Below, in pieces: positions 10,106 through 22,969 of a stretch of 64,000 bases of DNA. The stretch comes from Loripinus fragilis. Its lineage: Eukaryota; Mollusca; Bivalvia; Lucinida; Lucinidae. The stretch spans positions 32,842,690-32,906,689 of the forward strand of contig OZ026530.1 of NCBI GenBank assembly GCA_964019695.1, written 5' to 3'. The notes under the pieces were generated by a model. The model saw nothing but the letters and a program-made list of their open reading frames with translations, searched no databases and was not told where the DNA came from. Position 1 is the stretch's first letter. The number at the start of each line of letters is the position of its first letter. The position numbers and the translations under genes were made by a program.

Positions 10106-13100
10106 CAGAGTTGGGGTAATCGTAATCTGTAATAAAGATTACTTGTAATCGATTACTTTTTTTTTCAGTTATCATAAAGTAATCTGTAATCATGAATTTT
10201 TATGATTACAAGTAATCATAATATAACCGGTTACATTGCAAAATAGCCTGTAATCAATATTACTTTATGATTACTTTATGAGTACTTTTGCTTTTTTTTA
10301 TAAAAAAAATATGAAACTGGTTAAAAAACTGTTGTTAGTTGTACAGTGACAGGTACCAGCAATAGATCAAAGAGAATAATAGATGGTTTAAATAAGGAAT
10401 GTAAATATGCTACCAACAACAAATCTGCTTCTATCTAACCCCACTGCTAAGCTGTGCATGCATGTATAAAGATGACTTTATGTATATGCTATAAGTATAA
10501 ATATCTCATTAGCTGGCTCATATTTGTCATGAATTGACTGATATTCCAACAGTATTAGAACATATACTGAACTACTAAAGAAACCTGACACTTTTTACTT
10601 GCTTTAAACTCGTAAATAACAAATTATAGACCTAAGCCTTTATGCTTATTTTAAAAACAAGACATTAGAAAGTAACGACGTCAAAAATACTGTTTTTATC
10701 ACTTTTGCCTCGGTAGTGTATGTCTAGATATTTTTTTGAAAACTTTTTTCATGTATGCAAGGCCAACACCAGTACAGACAAAAGTGCATTTTGAAAATTT
10801 ACAATTTCATGCTGTGACGTATGATACGGAGGTTTTAATTTGTGCTTTCAACATTAGTTAAACGGAAGTGTTTTTTTCCTTTGTTTAAGCAATTTTTAGA
10901 AACTAAAATGACTTGGAGTCAACCAATCATTGTAAGAGAATGCATTTCCAAAAATCAGAACTTGTGTGTCGCGTCACGTTAAAGGGTAAAAGCGGAATAA
11001 ACCGAATTTAACGTCAATTAAGAAACCGCGTAAACTATGGATAGTAACCGTTTTTCTTTGTCAACGTTTGTCGCTGTTTAGTGTGTGCCATCTACCTTGT
11101 TATAGTGTCGATTAGATACACTTTACTTTAATTACGTATGAATTTCAAGCTTTGCAGTATTCACATATCATCATGTAATTTTAACGCTTGGCGTCGCTAA
11201 ATGGACGTAGGCAGCAACTACAGAGTTCAAAAACTCTGAAACATTGTCAAAATGCATTCCAAACATCATACAAAATGAAAATAAGTTGATAAAGTGGCAG
11301 TGCTTTTTAAAAGTTCATAAAACGCTGATAACGTAAAATTGACGTTAAGAAAATGAAAATAGGCTTTTGGGTTGAACAATGCACGCATGTTTTATTTCAA
11401 TGCCCAGAATATGTCAATGAGGTAACAAAGAATCACACTACAGCGGTTTCTGGTGAATTTTGCGTGATTTTTTTGTTCTTGTGACGTTTCGATAGCTGAC
11501 GTCTGAAATTAGTTCATATTTTCAAATAATCTCAGTGCATCTTAGTCTACCTTAGTTCAACTTTACGCAATGGAAAGATAAGTGTACATCGTATTCATTT
11601 ACTACCAAAAAATTGACACACAGTATGTGTCAGGTTTCTTTAGTAGATAAGTAATACTATAATATTTTTTTTCATCTCCCCTAACACTTTTTGTTTTCTG
11701 ATTTTTTTTTCTAAAAATTCTTTCATGAATGCTATCAGAGTGTCCAACAGTTAGTAACCCTTTCCATTTAGATGGATTATCCCATACATATTAATACTAT
11801 AAGTATCGAATTATTCATTTTGTATTTTTGTAAATTCATGTATTTCAGTCCTTAAAGATTGTTCAAATCTCAACAAATAGTGCAGACCCTGACAAAATGG
11901 CACCTTATGTTGCATTTTACCCAGGAGATTTCTGTTCTGTATGCAGCAATGAAAGGGTTGGTAGTTTAACCTGTTACCTGCTAGTGACAACGTTTGTCGT
12001 CTGCTGATATCTTATGCAAACAGTTTGGACTCAATCAGGCCAAACAAAATGTTGGGCCGGATCTGAATTCATACTTTTTGATACTGATGCTATACTTGAA
12101 TGAATTTGCTTTAAAAGAAGGGTAATTCTGAAAAATATGAACAGATGACAAAACATGCAAAATTAATACCTAGCAAGATAAAAGTTTAGCAAAATATATA
12201 ACCGGCAGGAAAAGGTCCATGTATGGTCAATACAGTTGGATAGTCTTAAGCCAAGCTCAGATTTGACATTATCTCATCAGATACATACTTAAAGTCAAAG
12301 CTTTCCCTGTCCAATTTTATCTTTCTGAAAGAATTGTGAACGTTGAATAATGTAATTGGTCAATTTTTTTATTTGCTGTGCTGTCAAATGAAAAAAAGGA
12401 CCGTTTTCTTTAGTGTCTATTCAATCTTTAAACACCTTTTATGACAGTTTAGATTTAACACCTTTTAGTAAGTGTTTAATCTTGACCATTTTCCGGCTGA
12501 ATATGATCTTATTTTAGTTTTTGGTTTGATCTGCAAAAGATCCAATTCTACATAATTTTGTCTTTTTTATAGGCATACATGAAACATAATATTTATGTTT
12601 CAATTATCAGGATTAAATTAAATGAAATAAACGAATATCCAAAATATTAGATAGTAATGGAAGCTGGACTAATTTACTTCAGGAGGACATGTTCTTTGAA
12701 TATGATAGAATAGGGATAAAATCCATTTTTCTATAAAGTATATCATCAAATTAAAGAGCTCATGCCTCATTCAGCATGCTTTAATTGTATGACTCAATGT
12801 TATATTATGAGACGTATATACAGTTTAAAGCTTTGATCAGGAAGTGCAGTCATTCAGTCTGATCAGGATCTTCACTGACTATTATCTAGCCATCAATAAA
12901 ACAAATGCAATACCAACAAAGGCTAGTATCCCACAGCCAAATATAGCTATTTTGACTGTAGCAGGGATATCTAGCAAATACATGTAAGGTAAATGAGGTG
13001 ATCAAATGTGTATCAATGCTTATATTTAAAATAATAAGGGATTTTTGAATACTGTTGTCTTTTATTTCATATAGTAAACCTTGTAGTTCTGAACCATAGC

Positions 13101-13345
13101 TAAGTTTTTTCTTTTCTTCAGGATAACATTCTATTAAGTCTTGAAATATAATACAGTTATTTTATTGCTCAAAAATAGGCATAAGTAATCATAAAGTAAT
13201 CACGATTACTTTGCAATGTAATCTGTAATTTTAATCAATTACATTTTTAAAAAAAAGTAATTGTAATTGTAATCAGTAATCATGAAATTTCAAAGTAATT
13301 GTAATTTTTATCGATTACATTTGCATGTAATCAACCCCAACTCTG
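10106..13345. mobile_element. hAT-like DNA transposon, non-autonomous, with 8-bp target duplication
   Basis: The left terminus is CAGAGTTGGGGTAATC and the right terminus is its inverted counterpart GATTACATG...CCCCAACTCTG. The octamer ATAGAGTA occurs immediately outside both ends (10098-10105 and 13346-13353), the 8-bp duplication expected for hAT insertions. Sub-terminal regions (10118-10270 and 13185-13335) are dense in GTAATC/GATTAC repeats, which may be transposase-binding sites. The 3240-bp interior has no transposase open frame, so the element depends on another source. A second element is nested at 10572-11646. Confidence 0.9.
10572..11646. mobile_element. DNA element nested in the hAT-like element
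   Basis: The left end CTACTAAAGAAACCTGACAC at 10572 is matched exactly by its reverse complement ending at 11646. The 1075-bp unit has no coding potential. It contains several ACGTCA/TGACGT-like palindromic motifs. Its position inside the larger element gives the relative age: the hAT-like insertion came first. Confidence 0.75.
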
Positions 13346-15720
13346 ATAGAGTAAGTGTAGATTTGAAAGCAGAAAAAACGTCGCTGAGTATAGAATTAGC
13401 TCATTTGCATGTCATTTCCTATACTAATTTGGTACTTATTATGCATTATGCAGAACTCATATAGAGTTATAGTATAGATTTATCCATTTTTTGCATGGGT
13501 TATTATATAGTTGTGTTTTTTTAATTTGTCATAACAATTTGTTTTGATTTTCAGAGAAATGAAGCCTGAAATAGCATATGAGCATATATATACTCAGAAG
13601 AAAAAGTTTAGTCAGTATTTATGTTTCCTTATAAAATCAACAATACAGGATATATCATTGTCAAATTGTACACATGAGTTGTATTATCGTAACTTTACAT
13701 GCATCCGTTTATTGTGTGATAAATAATGCCTCTATTAGACTGTATCAACCAAATTTAAAAAAACGCGATGTGCACGTGCTGCGGTAAACCGAAGGGGTTA
13801 TTTTTTCATATGCTGATCGATAATGAAAGAGAGATGTTCCTATTGCAATTATCCGGAGAAAATTTTGTGTTAGTAAGCTTAAGTCACCGTCCAGGCTATC
13901 GACAAATTACAGAAATACCATGTTTGGATTTCTTGAAGTGGGTACACGTGATGCTGACGTGCCACATACTTTTAGATGTAATGACCGAATCATTTAACGT
14001 CTACAAACATGTTTTCGACAGTCCGGCAGTAAAAATGACAAACCTCTGTCAGGGAGACTACGGATAACGACGCCACTTGAAGTTATGGTCATAGTGACGT
14101 CAACATGACGTTATCGTTTCATGGCCGCTCGGAAATTTCTAACTCGCCTTAGACATGCAACAGGTACGAGAATTTCCGTCCATACTGCAAGAAATCGTCA
14201 GAGCGCACTAAACTGATTTTTGAGTTTTGAACTTTGAATTTTGAAATTTACCCCTTTGTGTGATTTTAATGAAGCACATGGGTTTATTTTCAGATTTTTT
14301 TTTGTTAAAAATGTTCACATTTATAGGAAATTAAATGAGTTTCATGTTTTTTGTCAATATTAAGACTGTCTAACAAAATTATTGCACACAGTATCTGTAC
14401 TGACTAAACTTTTTCTTCCGAGTATATAATTCACATGTAATTTCAGGTTTACTCTGTTTTATAAGGCCTATTTTTCAGTAAACGAGGATTCATTTCAAAA
14501 GGGGACTTACCTGTATAAATAGAATTTCATTAACAAAGATAAATATCAATATTTTATCAAAAAATACCTTTACCCTTCATGGGACCGCTTTAATCGTTTT
14601 TTACATCACCTCAAAAGAAAATCGGCCGTTTTTCTGCCTGGCATAGCCTCCCGTAGTCCAGGTGCTGATTTCTGTACAGCAGGCCTTAGTTTTTGACTTG
14701 GTACAACTTACCTGCCAAAAAAGTTTGACTTTAGAAATGCAATCCTGAGGTTTTCTGCACCATACCACTCCTGGGTACGTCGTACAGTCAAATTGTGGTA
14801 GCAGTTTTGCTGTAGGGCGTCAACTTTGAACGTACCCTACGCTAAATGAGGCTTTGGTAAATTGAGAGGAAAACGTGTTTGACGTTCACCCATTGTTTCC
14901 TATTCAGCATATTTCTCTTTAAATGTATGTTATCTCATACGACAGTAAAGCAATGTAAAACAGTTGTAAATATGGTATATTAGACTCGAAAATGTCCAGC
15001 CGAATAGGTTATTTACCCGAACCCCTGAATAAAAATGTATCCAAATACAAAAAAGTATGAAATATTCCCCATTTCTGAATTTATCTAGTAAAATAGCATA
15101 CTTATAATCATATCTTAACATTATTCTTATAGTATGTTTGCCATATTTTATATATGTTGCAAGTCAAAGAGAGAACATTCCACCTGAAATGACAATTCAG
15201 GATTGCGGTTATTACACAATTTTCAGTAGATATTCTCTGATTGCTATACATTGTATCTGTAACCTATACTAAATTCTTATATACGGACATGACAATAGCC
15301 TTAAATTATCAAACGAAATGCAGCAAACAGCCAGTATGTGTTTAACCATTATAATACACGATATTACAGTTATACGTTACTTAATTTCACATGTATTACT
15401 ATTCAATGCAGTAATATCGTTAAACTATCGGCTACCAAATGACCTCCACGAATCGAGGTTTGTAGATTGTAAATTTCGAAAACCAAATTATACTAATCAC
15501 ATTATGAAGTGCGTTAGCTTTTCAGCGGATAAGGCGCTGCCCTGTAATATCCAAATTCAATACGTTATCTTTAAATAATAGGAATTCTAATAGTGTTTAT
15601 ATACAGTTATTTCAAATTAGTACGTATCAATAAGATCTTTTAATTGAAAGAAAATGACTAGCAATATGATTATCTTTGCTTTATATCCTTTTTATATCTT
15701 GATTTATATGTTCTAGGAAA
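13346..15720. other. Intronic sequence without recognisable gene
   Basis: The first ~130 bases continue the short tandem array split by the hAT-like element. After that I see no splice-flanked coding segment or repeat I can define. A 99-codon open frame at 13768-14067 has no motif I recognise and no splice context. Confidence 0.5.
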
Positions 15721-15721
15721 T

Positions 15722-16097
15722 GATGCATTGATAATTTAGGGGTCATTTATGCAAACCAAATATTTATTTGTCTTGATCCACATCTGAATTTAGGGTAAGG
15801 TTAGCGCGGTGAAACTGGTTTAACCCCTCCACTTAAATATTTTTTACTGACCGTTCCAAGGCGTTACTTTCTTTTGGATCATCTATGTTTTTTCTGTCTT
15901 GTGTTTGTTATGCCTTTTTTCAAGTCTGTTTGATTGTGCCTTGTGGCCACCTGCTGGGTAAGGGCTGACATCTTGGCTTTCGTTTGTGGTGTCTACCTGT
16001 CATTTTTTCACTTTTCCATTGGTATCCTGGGTCAGGCATGGAACTTGATTGTATCGAGGCCTGATCTTTGCACCCTTACTTACTTTAAACTAATTTT
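15722..16097 (+). repeat. Dispersed repeat family A, copy 1
   Basis: Block order: TGCATTGATAATTTAGGGGTC, ATGCAAACCAAATA, CTTGATCCACATCTGAA, GCGGTGAAACTGGTTTAACC, TTACTGACCGTTCCAAGGCG, GTGGCCACCTGCTGGGTAAG, GGAACTTGATTGTATCG, and CCTGATCTTTGCACCC at the end. The same order appears at 19745-20108 (reverse) and 23922-24240 (forward), and end fragments occur at 39304-39375 and 46122-46188. The length is about 375 bp. No pol III boxes are obvious, and terminal inverted repeats are not seen. Class unknown. Confidence 0.8.
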
Positions 16098-16109
16098 GGT
16101 ACCTGTTAT

Positions 16110-17585
16110 TACAGTTATATGTTACCTTCTGCTAAGTACAAAATTAATGCAATGACAGCACTATAACACCCATTGTGTATCAATAATGTTATTTACAAGA
16201 CTCATGTAATAATTTGGCCATGCCACATTCTGTATTATGAAAATTATTATCAGTTATTTAAGCACTGGTTGCTAAAAGTGAGTTCAGATCTAATGACTGC
16301 ATGCTTTAAATGTTTTATTTTTCCATCCAATATCTTAAAGAACATTTTAAAAAATATTTTACATTACTTACATGAGTGTCACAATGTCTTATTCAGCCTG
16401 ACATAACTCTGGACTAATAATGTCGCGTGTGTTTAAAATAGTTTCTTAAGTAGCAATTAACCTATAATCCTTGGATCTGACCATGTCTCATGATATCGTT
16501 GTCATCCATTTTAAATGATTTTACCCATTTTCAGGGAACTATTTTTTCTATATAAAATCTCTCCTTATAAAGTGGTACGTTTAAAACAAATGAGCAAAGG
16601 CACTAGGCGTTTCATTAGATAAACTATAAAAGTCATGCTTAAAATTAACTAAAACCAAATTAAAAGCTAATACTAGTAATGTGTCATCATCTGTATATGC
16701 ATATAAATGTCAGTATACAATTTGATTTTTAGACATTCTCTTTCAAACACTCGTTACAAACACATATAATGCATAACTATGGTCTTTGATAACATTTTGG
16801 ATAAGCATAGGACCTTATGATATTTGATACGGTTTTATATGTTACTTTGGTAAATTTGACAGAAATGGAATGTTTTCTTCTACAACTACTAAAGAGATAT
16901 GTATATCTTTGTTTATGTCTTTTAGAATCTTTAACTATGGACAAATCAAAATAATATTTTGTAGAAATGAAAACTTAAAATATTCGCTCTATAGCAAATA
17001 AAGCAAAGCAGGCTCGAAATCAAATAAAAACACCATATGACATATAATATAAGGCATTTAGTAAAATATATAGGAACTCTTAAAGTTTGTAATGTGTGTT
17101 ACATATTGTCATACAAAAATAAAAATATAGAACTTAACATTAGAAATGCAGTTAAGTATATGTATCAATATAATCTCAATTATGGTTTAATAGGTCAGCA
17201 GCTCGACGTATTAAATATTTACTTGCAAAGTGAAATGATTTTAACCATATTCACCATTTTATTTTGGGTAGTCATAGTCAACAGCTTATAATTTTTAAAG
17301 TATTTATAATAGAAACAATAAGTTTGCAGTTTTGAAACAGTTTCCAAACATGGTATGTAAAGCCTAAATACCCATTATAACGATTTTCAAATTTAACTTT
17401 GGCCAAAATGATTAATTTTATAAGGTGTATGTGAAAATATAACTTAAACGACATTTATAGCATAACAGTTGTGTTGCGGGATCCAAACACTTTTATTTTC
17501 ATAATTGTTTAAGTCCTTATCGAGGTTTTGGCAGTAGAGTACGACTATGCACCATCTAAATAACACCTGGATATCATTTTACTTG
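16110..17585. other. AT-rich intron
   Basis: I see nothing I can support here. Open frames (for example 17037-17291) have the composition of random AT-rich sequence. Confidence 0.5.
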
Positions 17586-17589
17586 CGTC

Positions 17590-18330
17590 ACTTTAGCGAA
17601 AACATGTCTAGTAGTGTGTCTACTCCGTTCGTCCATATGTCTGTGCGTCTGTTCGTCCGTCTGTCTGTCTGTCCGCAACACTTTTGGGTACCTAGTTTGT
17701 GTAATCTGTAACCCAAACAGTTTTCTTTCCTTTATATTCAAAATTTGCATAATGAGACTTTATAAATTGAGGTTGTGCCCCTCTAATTTTGTATACATTT
17801 CATGATTTTTCATCACTTTTAGGGGTCATGAACTTAGACATTTTTTCTGTAAAATGCTTAGAGGGTGTCTCGTTTGTGTAATCTGTAACTCCAAAAGTTT
17901 GCATTCCTTAATATTCATATTTGGCATAATGAGTATTCATACATTGAACATGTGCACCTTCTTTTTTGTGCACATCTGATATATATTTTATGTTTTCAGG
18001 TCTGTTGAACTTAAGATATTTTATACATCCGAAATGCTAACGGGGTGTCTGGTTAGTATAAACTGTGACTCCAGCAGTTTTCACTCTTCAAATTCAAACA
18101 TAATACGTTATGATTGCTCATATATTGAACATGTGTGCACCCTATTTTTTGTGCACATTTGATAATATTTTTGAGATTGTTGAGCTCAGACATTTTAACG
18201 TTTACACCACCTTTGGAGTGCTTACATTGTTTATTTGTGTGTAATTTGCAATTCAAACAGATTTTATTCCATTATAATCAAACTTTGCTTTATGATTGTT
18301 CACACTTTGAAGATGTACACCAGCGACACA
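17590..18330 (+). repeat. Tandem array, ~180-bp unit, four copies
   Basis: The phrase TTTGTGTAATCTGTAACYC or its variants starts near 17697, 17873, 18054 and 18236, giving periods of 176-182 bp. Each unit also has CATAATGAG/ATTGTTCA followed by TTGAA.ATGTG.ACC and TGTGCACAT. A TCTGTCTGTCCG pyrimidine-rich run (17640-17680) precedes the first unit. Layout and unit size resemble the 152-bp element at 2258. Confidence 0.75.
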
Positions 18331-18964
18331 GGTCAAAGGCAGAGTTTGATCTTGTTATTCAAATGTCGCAAATTTGTTTTATAAATTAAAAATGGGTAGG
18401 TGTACAAAACGACTTCTCCTCAAAATCTGCTGCCACAATTTGACTTAACGACTTGCCTAGAAAAGTTGTAGAAGGGTAGTGAAGTCAAACCTTTTCTGGC
18501 TGGAAAATTGTGCCGTCAATTTACAAAAAATTAGCTCCTTGACTATCGGAAATGATATCACGATGAATGAATAAACATTTAGGTTTTCAAAGCAAAAACA
18601 CAGGTAGAGCCTGTGCTAGTTAAGAGTAGAGTTTCGTAGTTGGTCACGTTATGGTCCTATATTCGCCTGATTGGATAAATATTGGGTTTTCTTTCATACT
18701 TCTAACTGTAAATCTGTTTCGTCACCCTACTCTTATTGAGCACAGACCATAATATACGAGTCTGTAACACATTATACAAATGTTCTTAACCTTACCAATA
18801 TCTTTCTCAAGAAAATGTCGCGGATGCAAACACTATGAACACTGATTAGAGTGCTTCCTTAAAAGTAGTCTAATCAGGGTTCATATTGCATTCAATATAG
18901 ATGACAACACTATATAAGCAGACGAGAGGGCAGACGATAACGTCGTATAAGGGTTATGCCTTAC

Positions 18965-19105
18965 CTCTCGATACATAGTTGTACAAATATAGACACGTGA
19001 TCTCTTCGCCAGTTCAACCGGATCTTTTTGGGATTCATCATTTCTCCTCGACAACAACAGCCATTGTTCTAGAAGCACCGGGTTATACGTTGGAAACCAG
19101 AATAG
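18965..19105 (-). CDS. CHS: Chitin synthase exon, start of the catalytic GT2 region
   Basis: This 141-nt exon (47 codons, phase 0 both ends) follows an acceptor ending TATGTTTCAG and precedes a GTAAGG donor. It encodes LFWFPTYNPVLLEQWLLLSR followed by RNDESQKDPVELAKRSRVYICTTMYRE. The EQWLLLSRR and RVYICTTMYRE motifs are highly characteristic of animal chitin synthases. CTTMYRE marks the first strand of the GT2 nucleotide-sugar-binding fold, where most family members read CTTMYHE. Here His is replaced by Arg. Directly joined to the preceding exon this gives ...PLIKQDEAQ-LFWFPTYN..., a plausible linker from the last N-terminal helix to the catalytic domain. The exon lies between two >12 kb introns. 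Confidence 0.93.
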
Positions 19106-19744
19106 CTGAAACATACGATGTCGATTGGTTAAAGGGACATATCACATGATGTACAGGAGCACAGCTGACATCCATTATGCAAATCAATTCAACGCAATAT
19201 GTCACGAACTGGGTGGGTTATGCGTAATGCTTTGTTTGAACCGATTGATCAAAAGTATCTTCTTTTTCATCGTACAGGCATACCTTTGCTCTCCATTTTA
19301 CGCATGAAGAAGTACGTCATAGCTAAAATGTTTCCTCTATTCGGTTATTTACAAAAAAGCAATTCAACTGCGTTGCTGAAATTCAAGTTTTCGAGAAAAA
19401 ATGTTTCCCATCGTCGTTAAGGATAAAACGGTTCTCAAATTAAAGATAAATGTCTCAACTTTGTTTTGATTGGTTTGTACGCTCCGGAAAAAGGTGACAT
19501 TATACAAACAAAGGGGATAAGTCTATGCTATGCAGATTCGTAAAGTATGATGTTTAAAGTGTAGTTTTTTGTTTTCTTGTGTGTTTTGTTTTACTTAAGG
19601 AATCCCATAAAGATATGGAAAATAAAGACACCAAAGAAACCATTTTTCAAAATTTATTCATTTGTTTAGATACATATCATCAGATAAAAAGATGATTCTT
19701 TCAGTTTGCTAGCTCTAATGCTCTTTATGTAGCACTGTGTCGAG

Positions 19745-20108
19745 TAGACAAGGGATCAAAGTAAGAAAGATGGCAAAGATTAGGAAATGATACAATCAAG
19801 TACCACACCTGACCAAGGATACAACATGGGAAAGTAACAAAAATACAATAAACATCACCAACAAGAGCCAACAGGTCAACCCTTTCCCAGCAGGAGACCG
19901 CAAGGCAGCAATGAACAGACGCGAAAGCATGAGAAACACAAGACACAATAAACACAAATGATCCACAGACGAAATACAGCCTTAGAAAAGTCAGTAAAAT
20001 TATTTTATTAATGGCTTGAACCGGTTTCACGGCGCCAACCTCGCCCTTAGTTCAGATCAAGACACATAGATGTTTGGTTTGCATGAAAGACCCCTAGCTT
20101 ATCAATGC
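19745..20108 (-). repeat. Dispersed repeat family A, copy 2
   Basis: Reverse orientation. It begins (in + coordinates) with AAAGATGGCAAAGATTAGGA and ends with AGCTTATCAATGCA. It contains the family phrases ACAATCAAGTACCACACCTG and CCTTTCCCAGCAGGAGACCG. This is one of the most complete copies and gives the best view of both ends. Confidence 0.8.
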
Positions 20109-20373
20109 ACCATCTCCAAAACATATAAATCAAGATAAAGGAGGAAAAGTAAAGATAAGGTCTCAACAGTACATAAAACTGAATACCGGAGCAAAATAAA
20201 TCCAACAGCTAAACCCCCGTGGGTCGCTTTTTGCGAGACAAATGTCTACAGAGCATTCTCCTTTTTATGCAAACCACATGAAAAAGCTGTAAGTTTTCAA
20301 ATTCTTTCCATTGAATGTCACATGAAATAAACGTGATATCCTTAAATGTCTTGTTTGTAAGATACAAATGGCC

Positions 20374-20830
20374 TCAGTTACGAGTGTTTCCCCTGTCAGC
20401 CACAAATAAGAACTTGAACTTGTTTTCCATAGTCTGAATAGTTCTGGTAATTTTGTACCTAGAGATCAGCCTCGATTTCTCCTGTAAGATTTCTAATGCC
20501 GCATTGAGAGCTTTAAGATTACTTGGCATTAGTATTATGCGTCGGACCCTCTGTCCCAAAAATCCGTCATATGTTCAATGGTTGACATGTCTAATGGCCA
20601 AGCAATGCGCACAACATTCTTCAAATGAAAAAAATTATCTCATTCTGGTGAGATGTGTTCTGGCGTTGTCATCCATGGTCTGATTTTGACACAGGAAGAG
20701 CAGGACAACATTACTCAACACTTCATCCATCTACGAGTTGCTGATCAAGTTTCCCGCAAGATCTGTTGCACCGTGTTTTTTATATCTCCCGAGGGACATG
20801 GAACATTGATCAGAATATTGATTTATGCAA
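20374..20830 (-). pseudogene. Decayed Tc1-like transposase
   Basis: Minus-strand translation in shifting frames gives MDDNARTHLTRM. It then gives WPLDMSTIEHMTDFWDRG, and then GQRVRRIILMPSNLKALNAA. These correspond in order to the DNARPH motif with the second catalytic Asp, the WP...SPDLNPIEH motif with the third acidic residue, and the LGRRVRRR...P.NL..L C-terminal motif of Tc1-like transposases. At least two frameshifts and in-frame stops separate them, so it is inactive. The first Asp region is not recognised. No flanking terminal repeats were found nearby. Confidence 0.8.
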
Positions 20831-20879
20831 AACAGTCAGCTTTGATATTTATTTTTGAGTGCTACAAAACCAAATAAAG

Positions 20880-21917
20880 TGTCTATCTAAAAAACATATT
20901 ATATTTTACCCAGCGTCAATGAAAAGTTACCAGTAAGTCCCATACACTTAACATAGGATAATTTTAGTTAATATTGAACAAAAGACTACAGATACTTCAG
21001 TAGTCCATTTTTATGGCATATAGTTCCATGCAACACCACTATTGAAAACGGTATCTACCACATTTGAATGCATTAAACTCATTCCTTGACGTACCCAGTA
21101 GTTTCCATTGCATTATATAGGAAATGCAAAGTTTCGGTGCTACCTTAAAGTTTAATCCTCATATATTGTGTTTAATTGGATAGATCAAACATTTTGGTGG
21201 CGTTATCGATGAAAACGTCTTGGGTATGTACTGGCCTTCTAAAAATGATGTTTTCAAATTAAAAAACAAAACAAAAAACATATAAAGCACGTGCATCACA
21301 TGCACAATTGTTCCAATGCATCAGGAAATGTTTCTTCTCTCCATACCAGTCTGTCGTTGACCAGACATATAAACGTAACATTATCCAAATATTCAAACTA
21401 AAATGCTGGTAACTATTCAGTGACGCTGAGTAAAGTTTTATAAAACTGTGAAAATTTTGTCATAGCCCCTCTATAGACACTATATAAGTAATACATTTTA
21501 TTATTGGTCTGTTCACAGAATCATGAACACATCTTGTACCTTGCCAGTAGGGCTTCACTGACTTTGCAAGAGACCCGATGTGATTGTGATTCCTTTAACA
21601 TACCAAAATTGAATCTATTTCTACACGCTTTGAAGTCGAGAGACCTCTAAATAGATACTTTTAAGAACAGAGAAGACCCAAATGAAATAATGCATAATGC
21701 AGATTTTCATCAGGGTCAAGATCTTTAGACAAAAAATACATTTATTTAAATTTTAACAGACACCCCTGGATATGAACATTGGACTATCCCAAGTTTCTTG
21801 TATCAAACCAGAATAAAGAATCTGATAGTTTACGAAAGGTTCTATAAACAAACATTCACTCTAGAAAGATCTTTTTCACTGCTTATGCAACAGCTAAGTT
21901 CTGCTCATAATGATATA
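20880..21917. other. Intronic sequence with a fragment of a dispersed repeat
   Basis: At 21500-21610 the phrases AATCATGAACACATC, CTTTGCAAGAGACCC and CCAAAATTGAATCTATT match the duplicated block found at 41083 and 51335. The rest shows no recognisable feature. Confidence 0.5.
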
Positions 21918-22965
21918 CACTGAACCGAAGTTCTAAGTAGCCACTTTTCAATTTCTTTTTTTCTGACTAAGCCCTAGGGATATTGAAATGATTTTTTGCC
22001 CAACTATGTGTATTGTAATGGACTAAAGTTAAGCGGTGTTTAAGAAGAGTTCTATCACTTCACGATTTTTGGGTTCAAAATGCAAAAATCAACTTTTTTT
22101 AAGAAAATAAGCGTTTTAAGTGCAGTTCTTATCGAATTCAAGTACAGGTGATTGCAAACCTGTCTAGTCGACTTGAAAAAACACCAAACGCTTGACATCT
22201 TTTTTATGGCAGATTTTTTATGAATTTTTGAAAATTGATAATTTTCCGAATTTTCCAAAATTTTCGGAAATCAGCAGCTGCACATACTAAAATCATTGAA
22301 TGAGTTTTATTTTATGTTAATATGTTTGACAAAACCCCATGCAACTTGATGAGCCCATTTTCTAACGATATTTTTTACTAATTTGGTATCCACTACCGAT
22401 TTTACCGTTAAACTAAAAAGGTCATTTAAATGGTATTTGTTAAAGATTTCTTTTAACTTTTAAGCAGAACAGTGGCGCCAATTCATAATAACGAACCCCT
22501 GAAAATGCATTGCTGTGCCGCAGATAATAAAGCGAACAGAGCAATGCAAAGTAGGTATGCAAACTGCATGGTTAAGCTAAAAATCCTTTGATTAAGTTGT
22601 TGAACATGGTTGTCTTCGTGTTTACGTAGAAGAGAAATGGAGTGTTCAATTGTCAAAAAACTTTGATTCTTTTCATCTTATATCACAGCTGTTATAAACA
22701 CATTCAAACTAATTAAAATATAAATGAATAAATTATCTGATGAATACTTTATATCACACTTAAAAGTGTGACTTTTTGAAATGATGGTTCCTTTACTGGG
22801 ACGTCGTCTGTGCAAGGTCTACCAGTCATTTTGAAATGACATGATTTGAAAAGTCTTGACAAAGCCTTGGACCTTTTTATAGAATTTAGATTTTGTCAGA
22901 ATGATTTTTACTTTCTGAACAAGAGCAAAAATTGTATGGTGGCTACTTATAACTTCGGTTCAGTG
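21918..22965. mobile_element. TA-flanked inverted-repeat element, ~1.05 kb
   Basis: The left end CACTGAACCGAAGTTCTAAG and the right end CTTATAACTTCGGTTCAGTG are reverse complements apart from one base, with GTAGCCAC continuing the match. TA flanks both ends. The element is AT-rich and lacks a transposase frame, so it looks like a Tc1/mariner-type MITE. Confidence 0.8.
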
Positions 22966-22969
22966 TAGA

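Noticed and set aside
13768..14067. 99-codon plus-strand frame with Cys-rich start
   Set aside because: No family, no splice context, and no conservation evidence; compatible with chance.
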